64,000 nt of DNA from Pleomorphomonas sp. JP5 (GTDB lineage: Bacteria; Pseudomonadota; Alphaproteobacteria; Rhizobiales; Pleomorphomonadaceae): positions 186,001-250,000 of the forward strand of contig NZ_JAMDLI010000008.1 in NCBI RefSeq assembly GCF_023721815.1, given 5' to 3'. Every line of letters starts with the position of its first letter. Within the stretch, counting starts at the first letter, position 1. The notes beneath the pieces are model-generated. The model saw only the letters and a program-made list of their open reading frames with translations, was not told where the DNA came from and ran no database searches. Both the position numbers and the translations under genes were made by a program. This document shows positions 19,236 through 28,976 of this stretch, piece by piece.

Positions 19236-19604
19236 TTACTTCTTCTTGCCGGCAATCGCCTTCGCCGGGCCCTTGCGGGTACGGGCGTTGGTGTGCGTGC
19301 GCTGACCGCGAACCGGCAGACCCTTGCGGTGACGCAGGCCACGGTAGCAGCCAAGGTCCATCAGACGCTTGATGTTCATGGCGGTCTCGCGACGAAGATC
19401 ACCCTCGACGACGTAGTCGCGGTCGATCACTTCGCGGATCTGCAGAACTTCGGCGTCCGACAGCTCGTTGACGCGCTTGGCCTGATCGATGCCGACCTTC
19501 GACAGGATCTCCTCGGCGAACTTGGGGCCGATGCCATGGATATACTGCAGCGCGATCAGGGCGCGCTTGGCGGTGGGAATATTGACGCCAGCGATACGGG
19601 CCAC
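19236..19604 (-). CDS. rpsM: 30S ribosomal protein uS13
   Basis: S13 is identified by its start ([20 protein letters not shown]), the [14 protein letters not shown] segment, and the C-terminal [23 protein letters not shown] tail reaching the decoding region. It contacts the P-site tRNA and bridges to the large subunit through L5. At 122 residues it has normal length. It opens the alpha operon; a convincing promoter is found about 195 bases upstream, so it need not depend on readthrough from adk. Confidence 0.98.
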   Translation of the reverse strand: MARIAGVNIPTAKRALIALQYIHGIGPKFAEEILSKVGIDQAKRVNELSDAEVLQIREVIDRDYVVEGDLRRETAMNIKRLMDLGCYRGLRHRKGLPVRGQRTHTNARTRKGPAKAIAGKKK

Positions 19605-19797
19605 TTCACTTCACTCCTGTCGTCGCGATCCTTCGGATCGCTCCCTCCCCCGTTCAAGCCGTGGAGGTCGGTGTCTTGACGGCGGCCCCATGAAGCGGCG
19701 CCGGCCGGGTTACCTTTTCGCGAGACCTGCGGCGCACCATCCGACATGGACGAGCGTCTACGGGCCATCGCACGAAGAACCCGTGGATAGGTGGCGG

Positions 19798-19826
19798 TTC
19801 ATAGCCGGAACCGGCCTCTCCGTCAA
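19798..19826 (-). promoter_or_regulatory. Alpha-operon (rpsM) promoter
   Basis: A -35 box TTGACG (19821-19826) and a -10 box TATGAA (19798-19803) have 17 bases between them. The 322-base gap 19605-19926 holds no gene; besides this promoter it contains the adk 3' hairpin and a small hairpin CGATCCTTCGGATCG (19627-19641) near the rpsM start. Confidence 0.75.
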
Positions 19827-19885
19827 CCATTCGGACACGGGTTTATCGCCGAAATCGCCGCCGGAACGCCCGGGCGGCGACCGAT

Positions 19886-19920
19886 CGCCCGACGCGGGAC
19901 CCAATGTCCCTCGCCGGGCG
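19886..19920 (-). terminator. Stem-loop after adk
   Basis: CGCCCGGCG and GGGAC pair with GTCCC and CGTCGGGCG (with small bulges) just past the adk stop. There is no U-run, so it may be a weak terminator or an RNA-stabilising end. Confidence 0.5.
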
Positions 19921-19926
19921 TCCGTC

Positions 19927-20505
19927 TCACTCGAGGGCGGCGCGAATCGCGCCGGCGACCTCTTCGATGGGGGCCATGCCATCGACCGGCTTCAAAAGGC
20001 CGCTCTTGGCATAGAAGGGGGTCAGCGCCGCCGTCAGCGCCCGGAACTCCTCGAGGCGCTTGCGGAACACTTCCGGATTGTCATCCTTGCGCACCGGCTG
20101 CCCGGCGGCCTTGGCTTCCTCGGCGCGGCGAACGATCCGATCGACAAGCTTCTCGGCATCGACCTTGAACTCGATGACCGCATCGAGCTTCAGCTTCTTG
20201 TCGGCCAGCAGCTTGTCCAGCGCCTCGGCCTGGGCCACGGTGCGCGGAAAGCCGTCGAGCACGAAGCCGTTCTTGGCATCCGGCTCATCGATTCGGTCGG
20301 AGACGATGCCGATCACGATCTCGTCTGACACCAGTTGGCCGGCGTCCATGACGGCCTTCGCCTTCTTGCCGATCTCGGTGCCGGCGGCGACGGCGGCGCG
20401 CAGCATGTCACCGGTCGACAGCTGAACGATGCCGTAGCGGTCCACCAGCTTCTGCGCCTGCGTACCCTTGCCGGCGCCCGGCGGCCCGAGAAGAATCAGC
20501 CTCAT
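19927..20505 (-). CDS. adk: Adenylate kinase
   Basis: The P-loop [16 protein letters not shown] at the N-terminus, the AMP-binding [17 protein letters not shown], and the [17 protein letters not shown] segment identify adenylate kinase (ATP + AMP to 2 ADP, cytosol). At 192 residues it is the short form: the LID is reduced to a brief loop ([17 protein letters not shown]), with no zinc-binding cysteines. Its start overlaps the secY stop by four bases, so translation is coupled. This secY-adk pairing is standard. Confidence 0.98.
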   Translation of the reverse strand: MRLILLGPPGAGKGTQAQKLVDRYGIVQLSTGDMLRAAVAAGTEIGKKAKAVMDAGQLVSDEIVIGIVSDRIDEPDAKNGFVLDGFPRTVAQAEALDKLLADKKLKLDAVIEFKVDAEKLVDRIVRRAEEAKAAGQPVRKDDNPEVFRKRLEEFRALTAALTPFYAKSGLLKPVDGMAPIEEVAGAIRAALE

Positions 20506-21836
20506 CTACGCTTCCCCCGAAGTTTGCTCTTCTTGATCAACCCCTCGTACTGATGGGCGAGGAGATGTCCCTGAATCTGGGACACGGTATCCATGGTGAC
20601 CGAGACCACGATCAGCAGCGACGTGCCGCCGAAGTAGAATGGAACACCGGTGCTGGAGATCAGGAACTCAGGCAGAAGACAGACGACGACGAGATAGATG
20701 GCGCCCAGCACGTTGATGCGGGTCAGGACATAGTCGATGTATGTGGCGGTGCGCTCGCCCGGCCGGATGCCGGGGATGAAACCGCCCTGCTTCTTGAGGT
20801 TCTCGGCCGTATCGGTCGGGTTGAAGACGATGGCCGTGTAGAAGAAGGCGAAGAAGACGATCATCGCCGCGTAGGACAGCATGTAGAGCGGCTGCCCGTG
20901 CGCCATCAACGTGCCGAAGGTCTGCACCCAGCCGCCGGCGGCATTGGTGCCGGCGAAGCCGGTGATCGTGCCGGGGATCAGCAGGATCGACGAGGCGAAG
21001 ATCGGCGGAATGACGCCCGAGGTATTGAGCTTGAGCGGCAGGTGGCTCGACTCGCCCTGGAACATCTTGTTGCCGACCTGGCGCTTTGGATACTGGATCA
21101 GCAGCCGGCGCTGGGCACGTTCGAAGAAGACGATGCCACCGATGACGACGACGGCCAGGATCAGCACGCCCAGAATGATCGGCGTGGCGAGAGCGCCCTG
21201 GCGACCGAGCTCGAGCATGCCGACGAGGGCGTGCGGCAGGTTGGCGATGATGCCGGCGAAAATGATCAGCGACGTGCCCTGGCCGATGCCGCGCGAGGTG
21301 ATCTGCTCACCGAGCCACAGAAGGAACATCGTACCGCCCGTCAGCGACAGGACGGTGGAGAAGATGAAGACCGGGCCCGGGTTGAGAACGAGAGATCCCT
21401 GCCCCTGAAGGCCGACGGCGATGCCGTAGGATTGGACCGCGGCCAGCAGCACCGTGAAGTAGCGGGTGTACTGGTTGATCTTCTTGCGCCCCGACTCGCC
21501 TTCCTTCTTGATCGCCTCAAGCGCGGGAATGACGGAGGTCAGGAGCTGGATGATGATCGATGCCGAAATATACGGCATGATGCCCAGGGCGAAGATGGCC
21601 GCGCGACCGACGGCACCGCCGGAGAACATGTTGAACAGGCCAAGGATACCCTGGCTTTGCTGTTTGAACACTTCGGCCAGCGCCTGGACGTTGATGCCCG
21701 GAAGCGGAATATAGGTGCCGAGGCGATACACAAGAAGTGCGCCAAGGGTAAACCAAATCCGCTTCTTGAGCTCTTCCGCCTTGGCGAGCGCGCCGAAATT
21801 CAGATTTGCAGCGAGTTGTTCTGCCGCAGAGGCCAT
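20502..21836 (-). CDS. secY: Protein translocase subunit SecY
   Basis: The 444-residue protein has about ten membrane helices and forms the protein-conducting channel with SecE (encoded at 49012-49209) and SecG. Typical segments are [20 protein letters not shown], the plug and second helix region [17 protein letters not shown], and the cytosolic loop ending [18 protein letters not shown], which contacts SecA and the ribosome. It is separated from rplO by 268 bases containing a strong stem-loop. A TATATA-like -10 at 22002-22007 suggests an independent promoter. Confidence 0.98.
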   Translation of the reverse strand: MASAAEQLAANLNFGALAKAEELKKRIWFTLGALLVYRLGTYIPLPGINVQALAEVFKQQSQGILGLFNMFSGGAVGRAAIFALGIMPYISASIIIQLLTSVIPALEAIKKEGESGRKKINQYTRYFTVLLAAVQSYGIAVGLQGQGSLVLNPGPVFIFSTVLSLTGGTMFLLWLGEQITSRGIGQGTSLIIFAGIIANLPHALVGMLELGRQGALATPIILGVLILAVVVIGGIVFFERAQRRLLIQYPKRQVGNKMFQGESSHLPLKLNTSGVIPPIFASSILLIPGTITGFAGTNAAGGWVQTFGTLMAHGQPLYMLSYAAMIVFFAFFYTAIVFNPTDTAENLKKQGGFIPGIRPGERTATYIDYVLTRINVLGAIYLVVVCLLPEFLISSTGVPFYFGGTSLLIVVSVTMDTVSQIQGHLLAHQYEGLIKKSKLRGKRR

Positions 21837-22027
21837 GTCTCACTCCGCCCGAATGGGATCCCGGTTGCGCGCCACCCCACCACAGCGGATGAGGTCGCCT
21901 CGCCTTTTGTCATTGGGGCCTGGACGCGTCGAAACTCCACGCGTCGCTCTCCCTTGCCCGGATGGTCGCCGAGGATACCCCCGCCGGCTCCGGCCGTCCG
22001 CTATATAGACCCGAGTCGCGAACGAAA

Positions 22028-22100
22028 TAAGCCCCCGGACGACACCAACCCCACGCGAAACGACAACGTTCGCGTGAAAGCGGCGCCTGCCGGGGGCTTA
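22028..22100 (-). terminator. Long stem-loop terminator between rplO and secY
   Basis: TAAGCCCCCGG and CCGGGGGCTTA form an 11-base-pair outer stem, followed on the minus strand by TTTCGTTCG. A second hairpin, CACGCGAA/TTCGCGTG, sits inside. It begins four bases past the rplO stop. It should end or attenuate spc transcription before secY. Confidence 0.8.
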
Positions 22101-22104
22101 TGCA

Positions 22105-22575
22105 TCACTCCTTGGCAGCGGCGGCCGGAACGACCACCTTGCCGCCGGCGGCCTCGATCGCCGCGACTGCGGGCGCGGAAGCGCCGGCAACTTCGAACGT
22201 CAGGGCCGTCTTGATCTCGCCACCCAGAACGCGGACGCCATCGAGCGTACGGCGCAGCAGACCAGCCGCAACCAGCGCTTCGACGGTGACCGGGGCCTTG
22301 GCGTCGAGCTTCTTGGCATCCACGGCCGCCTGAACCTTGGTCAGGCTGATCTCGTTGAGATCGAGGGCGAAGATGTTCTTGAAGCCGCGCTTGGGCAGGC
22401 GGCGATGCAGCGGCATCTGGCCGCCCTCGAAACCGGCGATGGCAACGCCCGAGCGCGAGGTCTGACCCTTGACGCCACGACCCGAGGTCTTGCCCTTGCC
22501 CGAGCCGATACCGCGACCGACGCGCATGCGCGGCTTGGTCGCGCCTTCGTTATCCTTGAGCTCGTTGAGCTTCAT
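22105..22575 (-). CDS. rplO: 50S ribosomal protein uL15
   Basis: The N-terminal [20 protein letters not shown] and the glycine-rich [20 protein letters not shown] are hallmarks of L15, which threads into 23S rRNA during late assembly. The ATG at 22575 gives 156 residues, matching the family; an earlier in-frame start adds 13 unlikely residues. It is the last spc ribosomal gene before secY and is followed directly by a strong stem-loop. Confidence 0.98.
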   Translation of the reverse strand: MKLNELKDNEGATKPRMRVGRGIGSGKGKTSGRGVKGQTSRSGVAIAGFEGGQMPLHRRLPKRGFKNIFALDLNEISLTKVQAAVDAKKLDAKAPVTVEALVAAGLLRRTLDGVRVLGGEIKTALTFEVAGASAPAVAAIEAAGGKVVVPAAAAKE

Positions 22576-22603
22576 TTCATCGATCCTTTCGACCGGCGGT
22601 ATC

Positions 22604-22807
22604 TCAGGCCTCATCCACGACGCGGATGAGATGCTGGACCTTCGCGATCATGCCGCGAACGGCCGGAGTGTCTTCCAGCGTGGCGGTCCGATGCATTTTG
22701 TTGAGACCGAGGCCGATCAGCGTTGCACGCTGGTCGGCGGGGCGGCGGGCTGGGCTGTAAATCTGCTCGACCGTGACGGTCTTGCTCGACTTCTTTTTGG
22801 TCGACAT
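22604..22807 (-). CDS. rpmD: 50S ribosomal protein uL30
   Basis: A 67-residue protein with the L30 core [20 protein letters not shown] and [23 protein letters not shown] short lysine-rich extension ([10 protein letters not shown]) precedes it, as in other alphaproteobacteria. The ATG at 22807 has AAGGTGA seven bases upstream and is preferred over one three codons earlier. It lies between rpsE and rplO in the usual order. Confidence 0.97.
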   Translation of the reverse strand: MSTKKKSSKTVTVEQIYSPARRPADQRATLIGLGLNKMHRTATLEDTPAVRGMIAKVQHLIRVVDEA

Positions 22808-22873
22808 GATGTTCACCTTACGAAAGCCAGTTTACGAATGAGGAGGGAGGCTGCCCTCCCCCCGTTCGATCCA

Positions 22874-23452
22874 TCAGCCTTCGGCCGACGCCGCAGCTTC
22901 CGGGTCGATGTCGCGACGACGGGACTGCAAGGCCGAGACCTTGAGACCGCGGCGAGCGGCAACCGACCGCGGGCTATCCTCATTCGCGAGAGCGGAGAAG
23001 GTAGCGCGGATCATGTTGTAGGGGTTGGAGGAGCCGAGTGACTTCGCCACCACGTCCTGGACGCCAAGCGTCTCGAACACGGCGCGCATCGGGCCACCGG
23101 CGATGATGCCGGTACCAGCCGGCGCGGCGCGCACGTAGACGCGACCGGCGCCCCAGCGACCGGCGACATCATGATGCAGCGTCCGGCCTTCCTTCAGCGG
23201 CACGCGCACGAGGGCACGCTTGGCGGCTTCCGTCGCCTTGCGGATGGCCTCGGGTACTTCACGCGCCTTGCCGTGGCCGTAGCCGACACGGCCCTTCTGG
23301 TCGCCAACGACGACGAGCGCGGCGAAGCCGAAGCGACGACCACCCTTCACCACCTTGGCGACGCGGTTGATATGGACCAGGCGATCGACGAACTCGCTGT
23401 CGCGCTCGTCGTTGCGATCCCGATCCCGGTTATTGCGTTCACGTTCAGCCAT
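22874..23452 (-). CDS. rpsE: 30S ribosomal protein uS5
   Basis: S5 is recognised by [29 protein letters not shown] and [19 protein letters not shown], plus the C-terminal [17 protein letters not shown]. It helps decoding accuracy and mRNA unwinding at the entry site. The first 20 residues ([20 protein letters not shown]) are a charged Arg/Asp/Asn extension seen in Rhizobiales. Length 192 is normal for the group. Confidence 0.98.
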   Translation of the reverse strand: MAERERNNRDRDRNDERDSEFVDRLVHINRVAKVVKGGRRFGFAALVVVGDQKGRVGYGHGKAREVPEAIRKATEAAKRALVRVPLKEGRTLHHDVAGRWGAGRVYVRAAPAGTGIIAGGPMRAVFETLGVQDVVAKSLGSSNPYNMIRATFSALANEDSPRSVAARRGLKVSALQSRRRDIDPEAAASAEG

Positions 23453-23482
23453 TGTCTTTATCTCTCTCGATCGGGACCGGCC

Positions 23483-23842
23483 TTAGAAGTCGAGTCCGCC
23501 CTCGCGGGCGGCATCCGCGAGCGCCTTGATGCGGCCGTGGTACAGGAACTGTCCACGATCGAAAATGACCGAGGTCACCCCCGCCGCCTTGGCGCGTTCT
23601 GCGATGAGCTTGCCGACCACGGCGGCCGCGGCCACGTTGGCCCCAGTCTTCAGAGTGTCGCGGACGTCCTTGTCGAGGGTCGACGCGGACGCCAGGGTGC
23701 GACCCTGAACGTCATCGATAACCTGAGCATAAATGTGCAACGACGAGCGGTGCACGGAAAGCCGGAGGCGACCGTTGGCCGCCGCCTTGATCGCGCGGCG
23801 CACGCGGGCGCGGCGGCGATCGTTGCCGGTGAGGTGAGCCAT
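23483..23842 (-). CDS. rplR: 50S ribosomal protein uL18
   Basis: The 119-residue protein contains [35 protein letters not shown] and the C-terminal [28 protein letters not shown], both standard for L18. It binds 5S rRNA with L5 and helps dock it on the large subunit. It lies 30 bases before rpsE and ten bases after rplF in the spc order. Confidence 0.98.
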   Translation of the reverse strand: MAHLTGNDRRRARVRRAIKAAANGRLRLSVHRSSLHIYAQVIDDVQGRTLASASTLDKDVRDTLKTGANVAAAAVVGKLIAERAKAAGVTSVIFDRGQFLYHGRIKALADAAREGGLDF

Positions 23843-23852
23843 GATCGTCCCC

Positions 23853-24389
23853 TTACTTCTTCTTGCCTTCCTTACGGACGATGTACTCGCCCGCGTACTT
23901 CACACCCTTGCCCTTGTAGGGCTCCGGCGGACGGTACTTGCGGATTTCGGCGGCGACCTGACCGACACGCTGGGCGTCGATGCCGGAGACGACGATTTCC
24001 GTCGGCTTCGGAACGGCGATCGCGATGCCTTCCGGCACCGGATAGGCGATGTCGTGGCTGTAGCCCAGCGAAAGCTGCAGGGACTTGCCCTGGAGCGCCG
24101 CCTTGTAGCCAACGCCGGAAATCTCGAGCCGCTTCTCGAAGCCGACCGTCACACCCTTGACCAGGTTGGCGATCTGCGTACGGGACATGCCCCAGCTGGC
24201 GCGGGCCAGCTTGGACTCGTCCTTCGGCTCAACCAAGATCGAACCGTCGTCCGTCTTCACGACGTTGACGTGCTCGTTCAGATCGAATTTGAGCGTTCCC
24301 TTCGGTCCCTTGACCGAAACGGTCTGCCCAGCGATGTCGGCTGTGACCCCCGAGGGGACCGGAACAGCCTTCTTGCCAATGCGCGACAT
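23853..24389 (-). CDS. rplF: 50S ribosomal protein uL6
   Basis: L6 is shown by [15 protein letters not shown], the duplicated beta domains, and the C-terminal [19 protein letters not shown] motif. It lies near the factor-binding site where EF-G and EF-Tu dock. The ATG at 24389 gives 178 residues as in relatives; an upstream in-frame start at 24449 would run back into the rpsH gene and is rejected. Confidence 0.98.
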   Translation of the reverse strand: MSRIGKKAVPVPSGVTADIAGQTVSVKGPKGTLKFDLNEHVNVVKTDDGSILVEPKDESKLARASWGMSRTQIANLVKGVTVGFEKRLEISGVGYKAALQGKSLQLSLGYSHDIAYPVPEGIAIAVPKPTEIVVSGIDAQRVGQVAAEIRKYRPPEPYKGKGVKYAGEYIVRKEGKKK

Positions 24390-24414
24390 GGTATTACCCG
24401 TTTCCAGTCGAAGG

Positions 24415-24810
24415 TTAGAAGACGCGGCAGAGAACTTCGCCACCAACATTCTGCTCGCGGGCGTCGTGGTCGGCCATCACACCGCGGGGGGTGCTGAGGA
24501 TCGACACGCCAAGGCCGTTGGCAACTCGGGGCAGGTTCTTTACCGAAGCGTAGACGCGGCGGCCGGGCTTGGACACGCGTTCGATCGTACGGATGACGCC
24601 AAGGCCATCGTAGTACTTGAGCTCGATCTCGAACTCGGAACGACCGTCGGCAGCCACTTCGGCGTAGCCACGCAGGAAGCCCTCGGCGACCAGGACATCA
24701 AGGACGTTCTTGCGCAGCTTGGAAGCCGGCGTCGACACCTTCGACATCTTGCGCATCTGGGCATTACGAATGCGGGTGAGCATATCACCCAAAGGATCGG
24801 TCATCGGCAT
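24415..24810 (-). CDS. rpsH: 30S ribosomal protein uS8
   Basis: The N-terminus [18 protein letters not shown] and the C-terminal [28 protein letters not shown] identify S8, a primary 16S rRNA binder. In E. coli S8 also represses translation of the spc operon at rplE; whether that control exists here cannot be seen. Length 131 is normal. An ATG at codon 3 is an alternative start. Confidence 0.98.
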   Translation of the reverse strand: MPMTDPLGDMLTRIRNAQMRKMSKVSTPASKLRKNVLDVLVAEGFLRGYAEVAADGRSEFEIELKYYDGLGVIRTIERVSKPGRRVYASVKNLPRVANGLGVSILSTPRGVMADHDAREQNVGGEVLCRVF

Positions 24811-24824
24811 GGGGACCGTTCTCC

Positions 24825-25130
24825 TTACCAGCTCGACTTCACAAGGCCCGGGATGAGACCGAGCGACCCCAGCTCACGCAGGGCGATACGGCTCATCTTG
24901 AGCTTGCGATAATAAGACCGCGGACGGCCGGTGACTTCGCAGCGATTGCGGATACGCACCGCCGACGAATTGCGAGGAAGCTCGGCAAGCTTCAGGCGAG
25001 CAGCGAACTGCTCCTCGATCGTCAGCGACTTGTCGCTCGCGATAGCCTTGAGGGCCTCACGCTTGGCGGAGAACTGCTTCACCAGCTTCTGGCGACGCTT
25101 GTTCTTCTCGATGGCGCTCTTCTTAGCCAT
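24825..25130 (-). CDS. rpsN: 30S ribosomal protein uS14 (zinc-independent form)
   Basis: The 101-residue protein is the long form of S14. It keeps [22 protein letters not shown] and ends [12 protein letters not shown], but has a single cysteine rather than the CxxC...CxxC zinc ribbon. It binds the head of the small subunit. It follows rplE and precedes rpsH with short spacers. Confidence 0.98.
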   Translation of the reverse strand: MAKKSAIEKNKRRQKLVKQFSAKREALKAIASDKSLTIEEQFAARLKLAELPRNSSAVRIRNRCEVTGRPRSYYRKLKMSRIALRELGSLGLIPGLVKSSW

Positions 25131-25150
25131 TTAAATCCGAACCCCTCTCG

Positions 25151-25708
25151 TCACTGCCGGAACGGGAAATTGAAGCCCTTGAGAAGCGCGCGCGCCTCGT
25201 CATCGGTCTTCGCCGTCGTGCAGACGATGATGTCCATGCCCCAGACCTGCTCGACCTTGTCGTACTCGATCTCGGGGAAAACGATGTGCTCCTTGATACC
25301 CATGGCGAAGTTGCCACGGCCATCGAAGGACTTCGGGTTCAGACCACGGAAGTCACGCACGCGCGGCAGCGCGATGGTGATGAGGCGGTCGAGGAACTCG
25401 TACATGCGCTGACGGCGAAGCGTCACCTTGGCGCCGATATTCATCCCCTCGCGCAGCTTGAACGTCGCGATGGAGTTGCGGGCCTTGGTGATGATCGGCT
25501 TCTGACCGGCGATAAGCGTCAGGTCGCCAACGGCCGAGTTGATCTTCTTGCCGTCCGCCACGGTCTCGCCGACGCCCATGTTGAGGACGATCTTGTCGAG
25601 GACCGGGACTTCCATCGCGTTCTTGTAGCCGAACTGTTCGATGAGAGCCTTGCGGATGGACTCGTCGTAGGTGCGCTTGAGGCGCGGAATGTAGACCGCA
25701 TCAGCCAT
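25151..25708 (-). CDS. rplE: 50S ribosomal protein uL5
   Basis: L5 is recognised by [31 protein letters not shown], the [20 protein letters not shown] segment, and [16 protein letters not shown] near the C-terminus. It binds 5S rRNA and contacts P-site tRNA and S13. Its ATG at 25708 lies eight bases inside the rplX gene, a tight overlap implying coupled translation. Length 185 is normal. Confidence 0.98.
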   Translation of the reverse strand: MADAVYIPRLKRTYDESIRKALIEQFGYKNAMEVPVLDKIVLNMGVGETVADGKKINSAVGDLTLIAGQKPIITKARNSIATFKLREGMNIGAKVTLRRQRMYEFLDRLITIALPRVRDFRGLNPKSFDGRGNFAMGIKEHIVFPEIEYDKVEQVWGMDIIVCTTAKTDDEARALLKGFNFPFRQ

Positions 25709-26018
25709 CGATCACATCTCCGGAACGCTTGGCGAAGCGGACCTTGCGGCCGTCGTCGAGCAGCTTGAAACCAACGCGGGTCGGCTTGCCGTCCTTCGGA
25801 TCGGCAACGGCAAGGTTCGAAAGGTCGAGCGCCGCTTCCTTGGCGACGATACCACCCTCGGACTTGGCCGACTGCTTCTGGTGATGACGAACGATGTTGA
25901 CGCCACGGACTACGGCGCGATTCTCGGACGGACGGACTTCGATGACCTCACCGGTCTTGCCCTTGTCCTTGCCTGTGAGAACCACAACCTTGTCGCCCTT
26001 CTTGATCTTGGCGGCCAT
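25701..26018 (-). CDS. rplX: 50S ribosomal protein uL24
   Basis: The KOW-motif protein [20 protein letters not shown] is followed by [19 protein letters not shown]; 105 residues in all. L24 starts assembly of the large subunit and lies at the tunnel exit. The frame is open upstream across rplN, but the ATG at 26018, two bases past the rplN stop, is clearly the start. It overlaps rplE by eight bases. Confidence 0.98.
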   Translation of the reverse strand: MAAKIKKGDKVVVLTGKDKGKTGEVIEVRPSENRAVVRGVNIVRHHQKQSAKSEGGIVAKEAALDLSNLAVADPKDGKPTRVGFKLLDDGRKVRFAKRSGDVIDG

Positions 26019-26020
26019 GG

Positions 26021-26389
26021 TTACAGAACCTCCGGGGCGAGCGAGATGATCTTCATGTGGTTCTTGGCGCGAAGCTCGCGCGGAACCGGCCCGAAGATAC
26101 GAGTCCCGATCGGCTCTTTCTGGTTGTTGATGAGAACGGCGGCATTCTTGTCGAAACGAATGACCGAACCGTCCGTACGCCGGATGTCCTTGGCCGTGCG
26201 GACCACGACCGCCTTCATCACGTCGCCCTTCTTCACGCGACCACGAGGGATGGCTTCCTTGATGGAGACGACAATGATGTCGCCCACCGAGGCATACCGC
26301 CGCTTCGCGCCGCCGAGCACTTTGATGCACATAACACGACGTGCGCCGGAATTATCCGCCACGTCGAGGTTGGTTTGCATCTGAATCAT
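26021..26389 (-). CDS. rplN: 50S ribosomal protein uL14
   Basis: The sequence [20 protein letters not shown] and the C-terminal [24 protein letters not shown] are diagnostic of L14, which forms an intersubunit bridge. At 122 residues it is standard. It opens the spc segment: an unusually wide 445-base gap with its own promoter-like sequence and stem-loops precedes it. Confidence 0.98.
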   Translation of the reverse strand: MIQMQTNLDVADNSGARRVMCIKVLGGAKRRYASVGDIIVVSIKEAIPRGRVKKGDVMKAVVVRTAKDIRRTDGSVIRFDKNAAVLINNQKEPIGTRIFGPVPRELRAKNHMKIISLAPEVL

Positions 26390-26654
26390 GACTTGGCCGC
26401 CTTATCTTTGATGCATGCACCCACCGGCGCCGAATAGCGCAGGCGGGCAGCGACTTGTTTTGGAACTCGGGAAATAGAGGTACGGCGTGCCGGACCCTCA
26501 ATCTCGAGTTCAACCCAGTCCCAGGCCGTATCCGCAGCCCGGGAGGCCCGACCCCTACTCGTCCGCCTCGTGAGGCGGCCGGAAACAAGGCCGGATGTCT
26601 CGTTTTCGCCGTCAAGTCGCGGCGCCCGCAGGCAGCCCCGACGAAACACTCCGA

Positions 26655-26683
26655 AACGGAACGGCATTGGCTGCCATTCCGTT
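26655..26683 (-). promoter_or_regulatory. Stem-loop in the spc leader
   Basis: AACGGAATGGCA pairs with TGCCGTTCCGTT over 12 positions (one wobble pair) around a five-base loop. It lies about 20 bases downstream of the candidate -10 box, so it would be at the 5' end of the transcript. It could be a protein-binding leader or an attenuator. Confidence 0.55.
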
Positions 26684-26700
26684 CTGAAACCAGCGTCTGC

Positions 26701-26729
26701 CGCTTAAGCCTCTCCGGGTCGGAAGTCAA
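26701..26729 (-). promoter_or_regulatory. Candidate spc promoter
   Basis: TTGACT (26724-26729) and TAAGCG (26701-26706) are 17 bases apart. The -35 is good and the -10 moderate. Position, in the widest gap of the cluster, supports use. Confidence 0.55.
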
Positions 26730-26834
26730 TGACCCGGGGAAGCAATTTCGGGGCAAACGCCAAAAGCGGCGCCCCCGAAACGACTTTCTTGCTCAACCCG
26801 GCCCCAACTGGCGCCGGAAGCAGATCTCGCCCGC

Positions 26835-27077
26835 TCAGCTCGCGCTTGCGGTGGAGAGCACAACCCAGCGCTTGGTCTTGGAAATGGGCTTGCTTTCCTC
26901 GATGGAAACCACGTCCCCAACCTTGTACTGGTTCGTCTCGTCATGCGCCTGGTAGTTCTTCGTCCGGCGCACGGTCTTCTTGAGCACCGGATGGGTGAAG
27001 CGACGCTCCACCTTAACTACGACCGTCTTGTCGGTCTTGTCGCTGACGACGACGCCTTGCAGGATGCGCTTCGGCAA
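26835..27077 (-). CDS. rpsQ: 30S ribosomal protein uS17
   Basis: The 80-residue OB-fold protein starts [26 protein letters not shown] and contains [19 protein letters not shown], standard for S17, an early 16S rRNA binder. It is the last gene of the S10 segment, 11 bases after rpmC, and is followed by the wide rpsQ-rplN gap. Confidence 0.98.
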   Translation of the reverse strand: MPKRILQGVVVSDKTDKTVVVKVERRFTHPVLKKTVRRTKNYQAHDETNQYKVGDVVSIEESKPISKTKRWVVLSTASAS

Positions 27078-27088
27078 CTCGTCTCTCC

Positions 27089-27289
27089 TTAAGCGTTCGC
27101 AGTCGCGCGCTTGTCGCGCAGAACCGTCTGGATGCGGGCGATGTCGCGACGCACGACCCGCACGCGGGACGTATTCTCAAGCTGGCCAGTCGCCTTCTGG
27201 AAGCGCAGGTTGAACTGCTCTTTCTTCAGCTTGGCCAGCTCGTCCTCGAGCTGGTCGGGCGTCATGGCCCGAACGTCGTTCGCCTTCAT
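27089..27289 (-). CDS. rpmC: 50S ribosomal protein uL29
   Basis: A 66-residue two-helix protein: [40 protein letters not shown] and [15 protein letters not shown] are all typical of L29. It lies at the tunnel exit and helps form the docking site for trigger factor and SRP. It sits between rplP and rpsQ in the S10 order. Confidence 0.98.
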   Translation of the reverse strand: MKANDVRAMTPDQLEDELAKLKKEQFNLRFQKATGQLENTSRVRVVRRDIARIQTVLRDKRATANA

Positions 27290-27377
27290 CGTTTTCTCGT
27301 CCTAACAGTAAGGCCGGTCTTCCGATCGGCACCCGCTGGCGGAGGTCATCGACCTGCCGGGCGGGTGCCCTTCCGGA

Positions 27378-27791
27378 TCACTCGGCGATGCGCTGAATGA
27401 AGCGCGTCTTGATCGGAAGTTTGGCCGCGCCGAGACGGAGCGCCTCGCGGGCGATCTCCTCGGGCACGCCGTCGAGCTCGAACATGATCCGGCCGGGCTT
27501 GATGCGGACGCACCAGAACTCCGGCGAACCCTTGCCCTTACCCATACGGACTTCAGTCGGCTTCGAGGTGACCGGAACGTCCGGGAACACGCGGATCCAC
27601 ACGCGGCCGATACGCTTCATCTGGCGGGTGATCGCGCGGCGAGCCGCCTCGATCTGCCGCGCGGTGACGCGCTCGGGCTCCATGGCCTTCAGGCCATAAG
27701 CGCCGAAGTTCAGCTCAGTGCCGCCCTTGGACACGCCATGAATGCGGCCCTTGAACTGCTTGCGGAATTTGGTGCGCTTCGGTTGAAGCAT
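27378..27791 (-). CDS. rplP: 50S ribosomal protein uL16
   Basis: [19 protein letters not shown] and the internal [27 protein letters not shown] identify L16, which lies near the A-site tRNA elbow. The motif [16 protein letters not shown] includes the arginine hydroxylated by RoxA in some bacteria. Length 137 is normal. It follows rpsC after 22 bases. Confidence 0.98.
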   Translation of the reverse strand: MLQPKRTKFRKQFKGRIHGVSKGGTELNFGAYGLKAMEPERVTARQIEAARRAITRQMKRIGRVWIRVFPDVPVTSKPTEVRMGKGKGSPEFWCVRIKPGRIMFELDGVPEEIAREALRLGAAKLPIKTRFIQRIAE

Positions 27792-27813
27792 CTTCCTTCT
27801 CCCAAAACTCTAG

Positions 27814-28593
27814 TTAGCGCGCACCATCGGCGTCGCGGTCGCGACGGCCACGGCCACGACCTTCACGGTCGCCACGAGGATCGCGGTCACGACGGCGGTC
27901 GCCGCCAGAACGCTCGCCGTCATTGCCACCCTCGAGGGCCCGACGCTCGGAAGCGAGCGGGTCGTGTTCGAGGATCTCGCCCTTGAACACCCAGACCTTG
28001 AGGCCGTTGGTGCCATAGGCGGTGTGAGCGGTGGCAATGCCGTAATCGATGTCCGCGCGAAGCGTATGCAGAGGCACGCGGCCTTCGCGGTACCACTCCA
28101 GGCGGGCGATCTCGGCGCCGCCAAGACGGCCGCCGGCGTTGATGCGGATACCCTCGGCACCGAGACGCATCGCCGACTGGACCGAACGCTTCATCGCACG
28201 GCGGAAGGCCACGCGGCGCTCGAGCTGCTGGGCGATCGACGAGGCGATGAGCGTCGCGTCGGTCTCAGGCTTGCGAACCTCGACGATGTTGAGGTGCACT
28301 TCCGAGGAGGTGAACTTGGCGATCTGCTTGCGCAGCTTCTCGATGTCGGCACCCTTCTTGCCGATCACCACGCCCGGACGAGCCGAGTGGATGGTGACGC
28401 GGCACTTCTTGTGCGGACGCTCGATCACGACCTTGGACACTGCCGCCGCCTTCAGTTCCTCGAAGAGGAAGTTGCGGATGGCGAGGTCTTCGTGCAGCAG
28501 CGCGCCGTACTCGGTCTTGCCGGCGAACCAGCGCGAGTCCCAGGTCCGGTTGATGCCGAGACGCAGACCGATCGGATTGACTTTGTGACCCAT
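27814..28593 (-). CDS. rpsC: 30S ribosomal protein uS3 with Arg/Asp-rich tail
   Basis: S3 is shown by [24 protein letters not shown], the KH-domain loop [14 protein letters not shown], and [20 protein letters not shown] near the usual end. It lines the mRNA entry tunnel. The family is normally about 210-235 residues; this one has 259 because of a tail of about 40 residues made mostly of Arg, Asp and Gly (from [16 protein letters not shown] onward), probably disordered. Its start shares one base with the rplV stop (TGATG). Confidence 0.98.
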   Translation of the reverse strand: MGHKVNPIGLRLGINRTWDSRWFAGKTEYGALLHEDLAIRNFLFEELKAAAVSKVVIERPHKKCRVTIHSARPGVVIGKKGADIEKLRKQIAKFTSSEVHLNIVEVRKPETDATLIASSIAQQLERRVAFRRAMKRSVQSAMRLGAEGIRINAGGRLGGAEIARLEWYREGRVPLHTLRADIDYGIATAHTAYGTNGLKVWVFKGEILEHDPLASERRALEGGNDGERSGGDRRRDRDPRGDREGRGRGRRDRDADGAR

Positions 28594-28973
28594 CAGGCGG
28601 TCTCCTCGACTTCGCGTACCACGATGGTGAGGTGCGCAAACGGCTTCTGGATTTGACCGACGCGACCACGAGCCCGTGGCGAGAAGCGCTTCATGACGAG
28701 GCCCTTGCTCACGAACGCTTCCTTGACGACGAGCGCGTCGACGTCCAGGTCGTGGTTGTTCTCGGCATTGGCAATCGCCGATTCCAGCGTCTTCTTCACG
28801 TCGCCGGCGATACGCTTGCGCGAGAACGCAAGGTCGGCCAGCGCCGTGTTGACCTTCTTGCCGCGGATAAGGGCCGCGACAAGATTGAGCTTCTGCGGCG
28901 AGACGCGAAGATTGCGGGTCACCGCCTGCGCCTCGTTGTCGGCGAGCGTGCGTTCACGCTTCGGCTTGCCCAT
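28593..28973 (-). CDS. rplV: 50S ribosomal protein uL22
   Basis: The 126-residue protein contains [20 protein letters not shown] and the tunnel-lining loop region [27 protein letters not shown], typical of L22. The loop helps form the exit-tunnel constriction where macrolides bind. It lies three bases after rpsS and overlaps rpsC by one base. Confidence 0.98.
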   Translation of the reverse strand: MGKPKRERTLADNEAQAVTRNLRVSPQKLNLVAALIRGKKVNTALADLAFSRKRIAGDVKKTLESAIANAENNHDLDVDALVVKEAFVSKGLVMKRFSPRARGRVGQIQKPFAHLTIVVREVEETA

Positions 28974-28976
28974 GGG

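Larger units (their letters stand above)
26390..26834 (-). other. Gap between rpsQ and rplN: no gene; structured leader of the spc segment
   Basis: These 445 bases separate two genes that are usually nearly adjacent. No convincing reading frame is present. The stretch holds a promoter-like sequence (26701-26729), a 12-base-pair stem-loop (26655-26683), and further GC hairpins such as CCGCCTC/GAGGCGG and GGCCGG/CCGGCC around 26570-26592. Confidence 0.7.
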
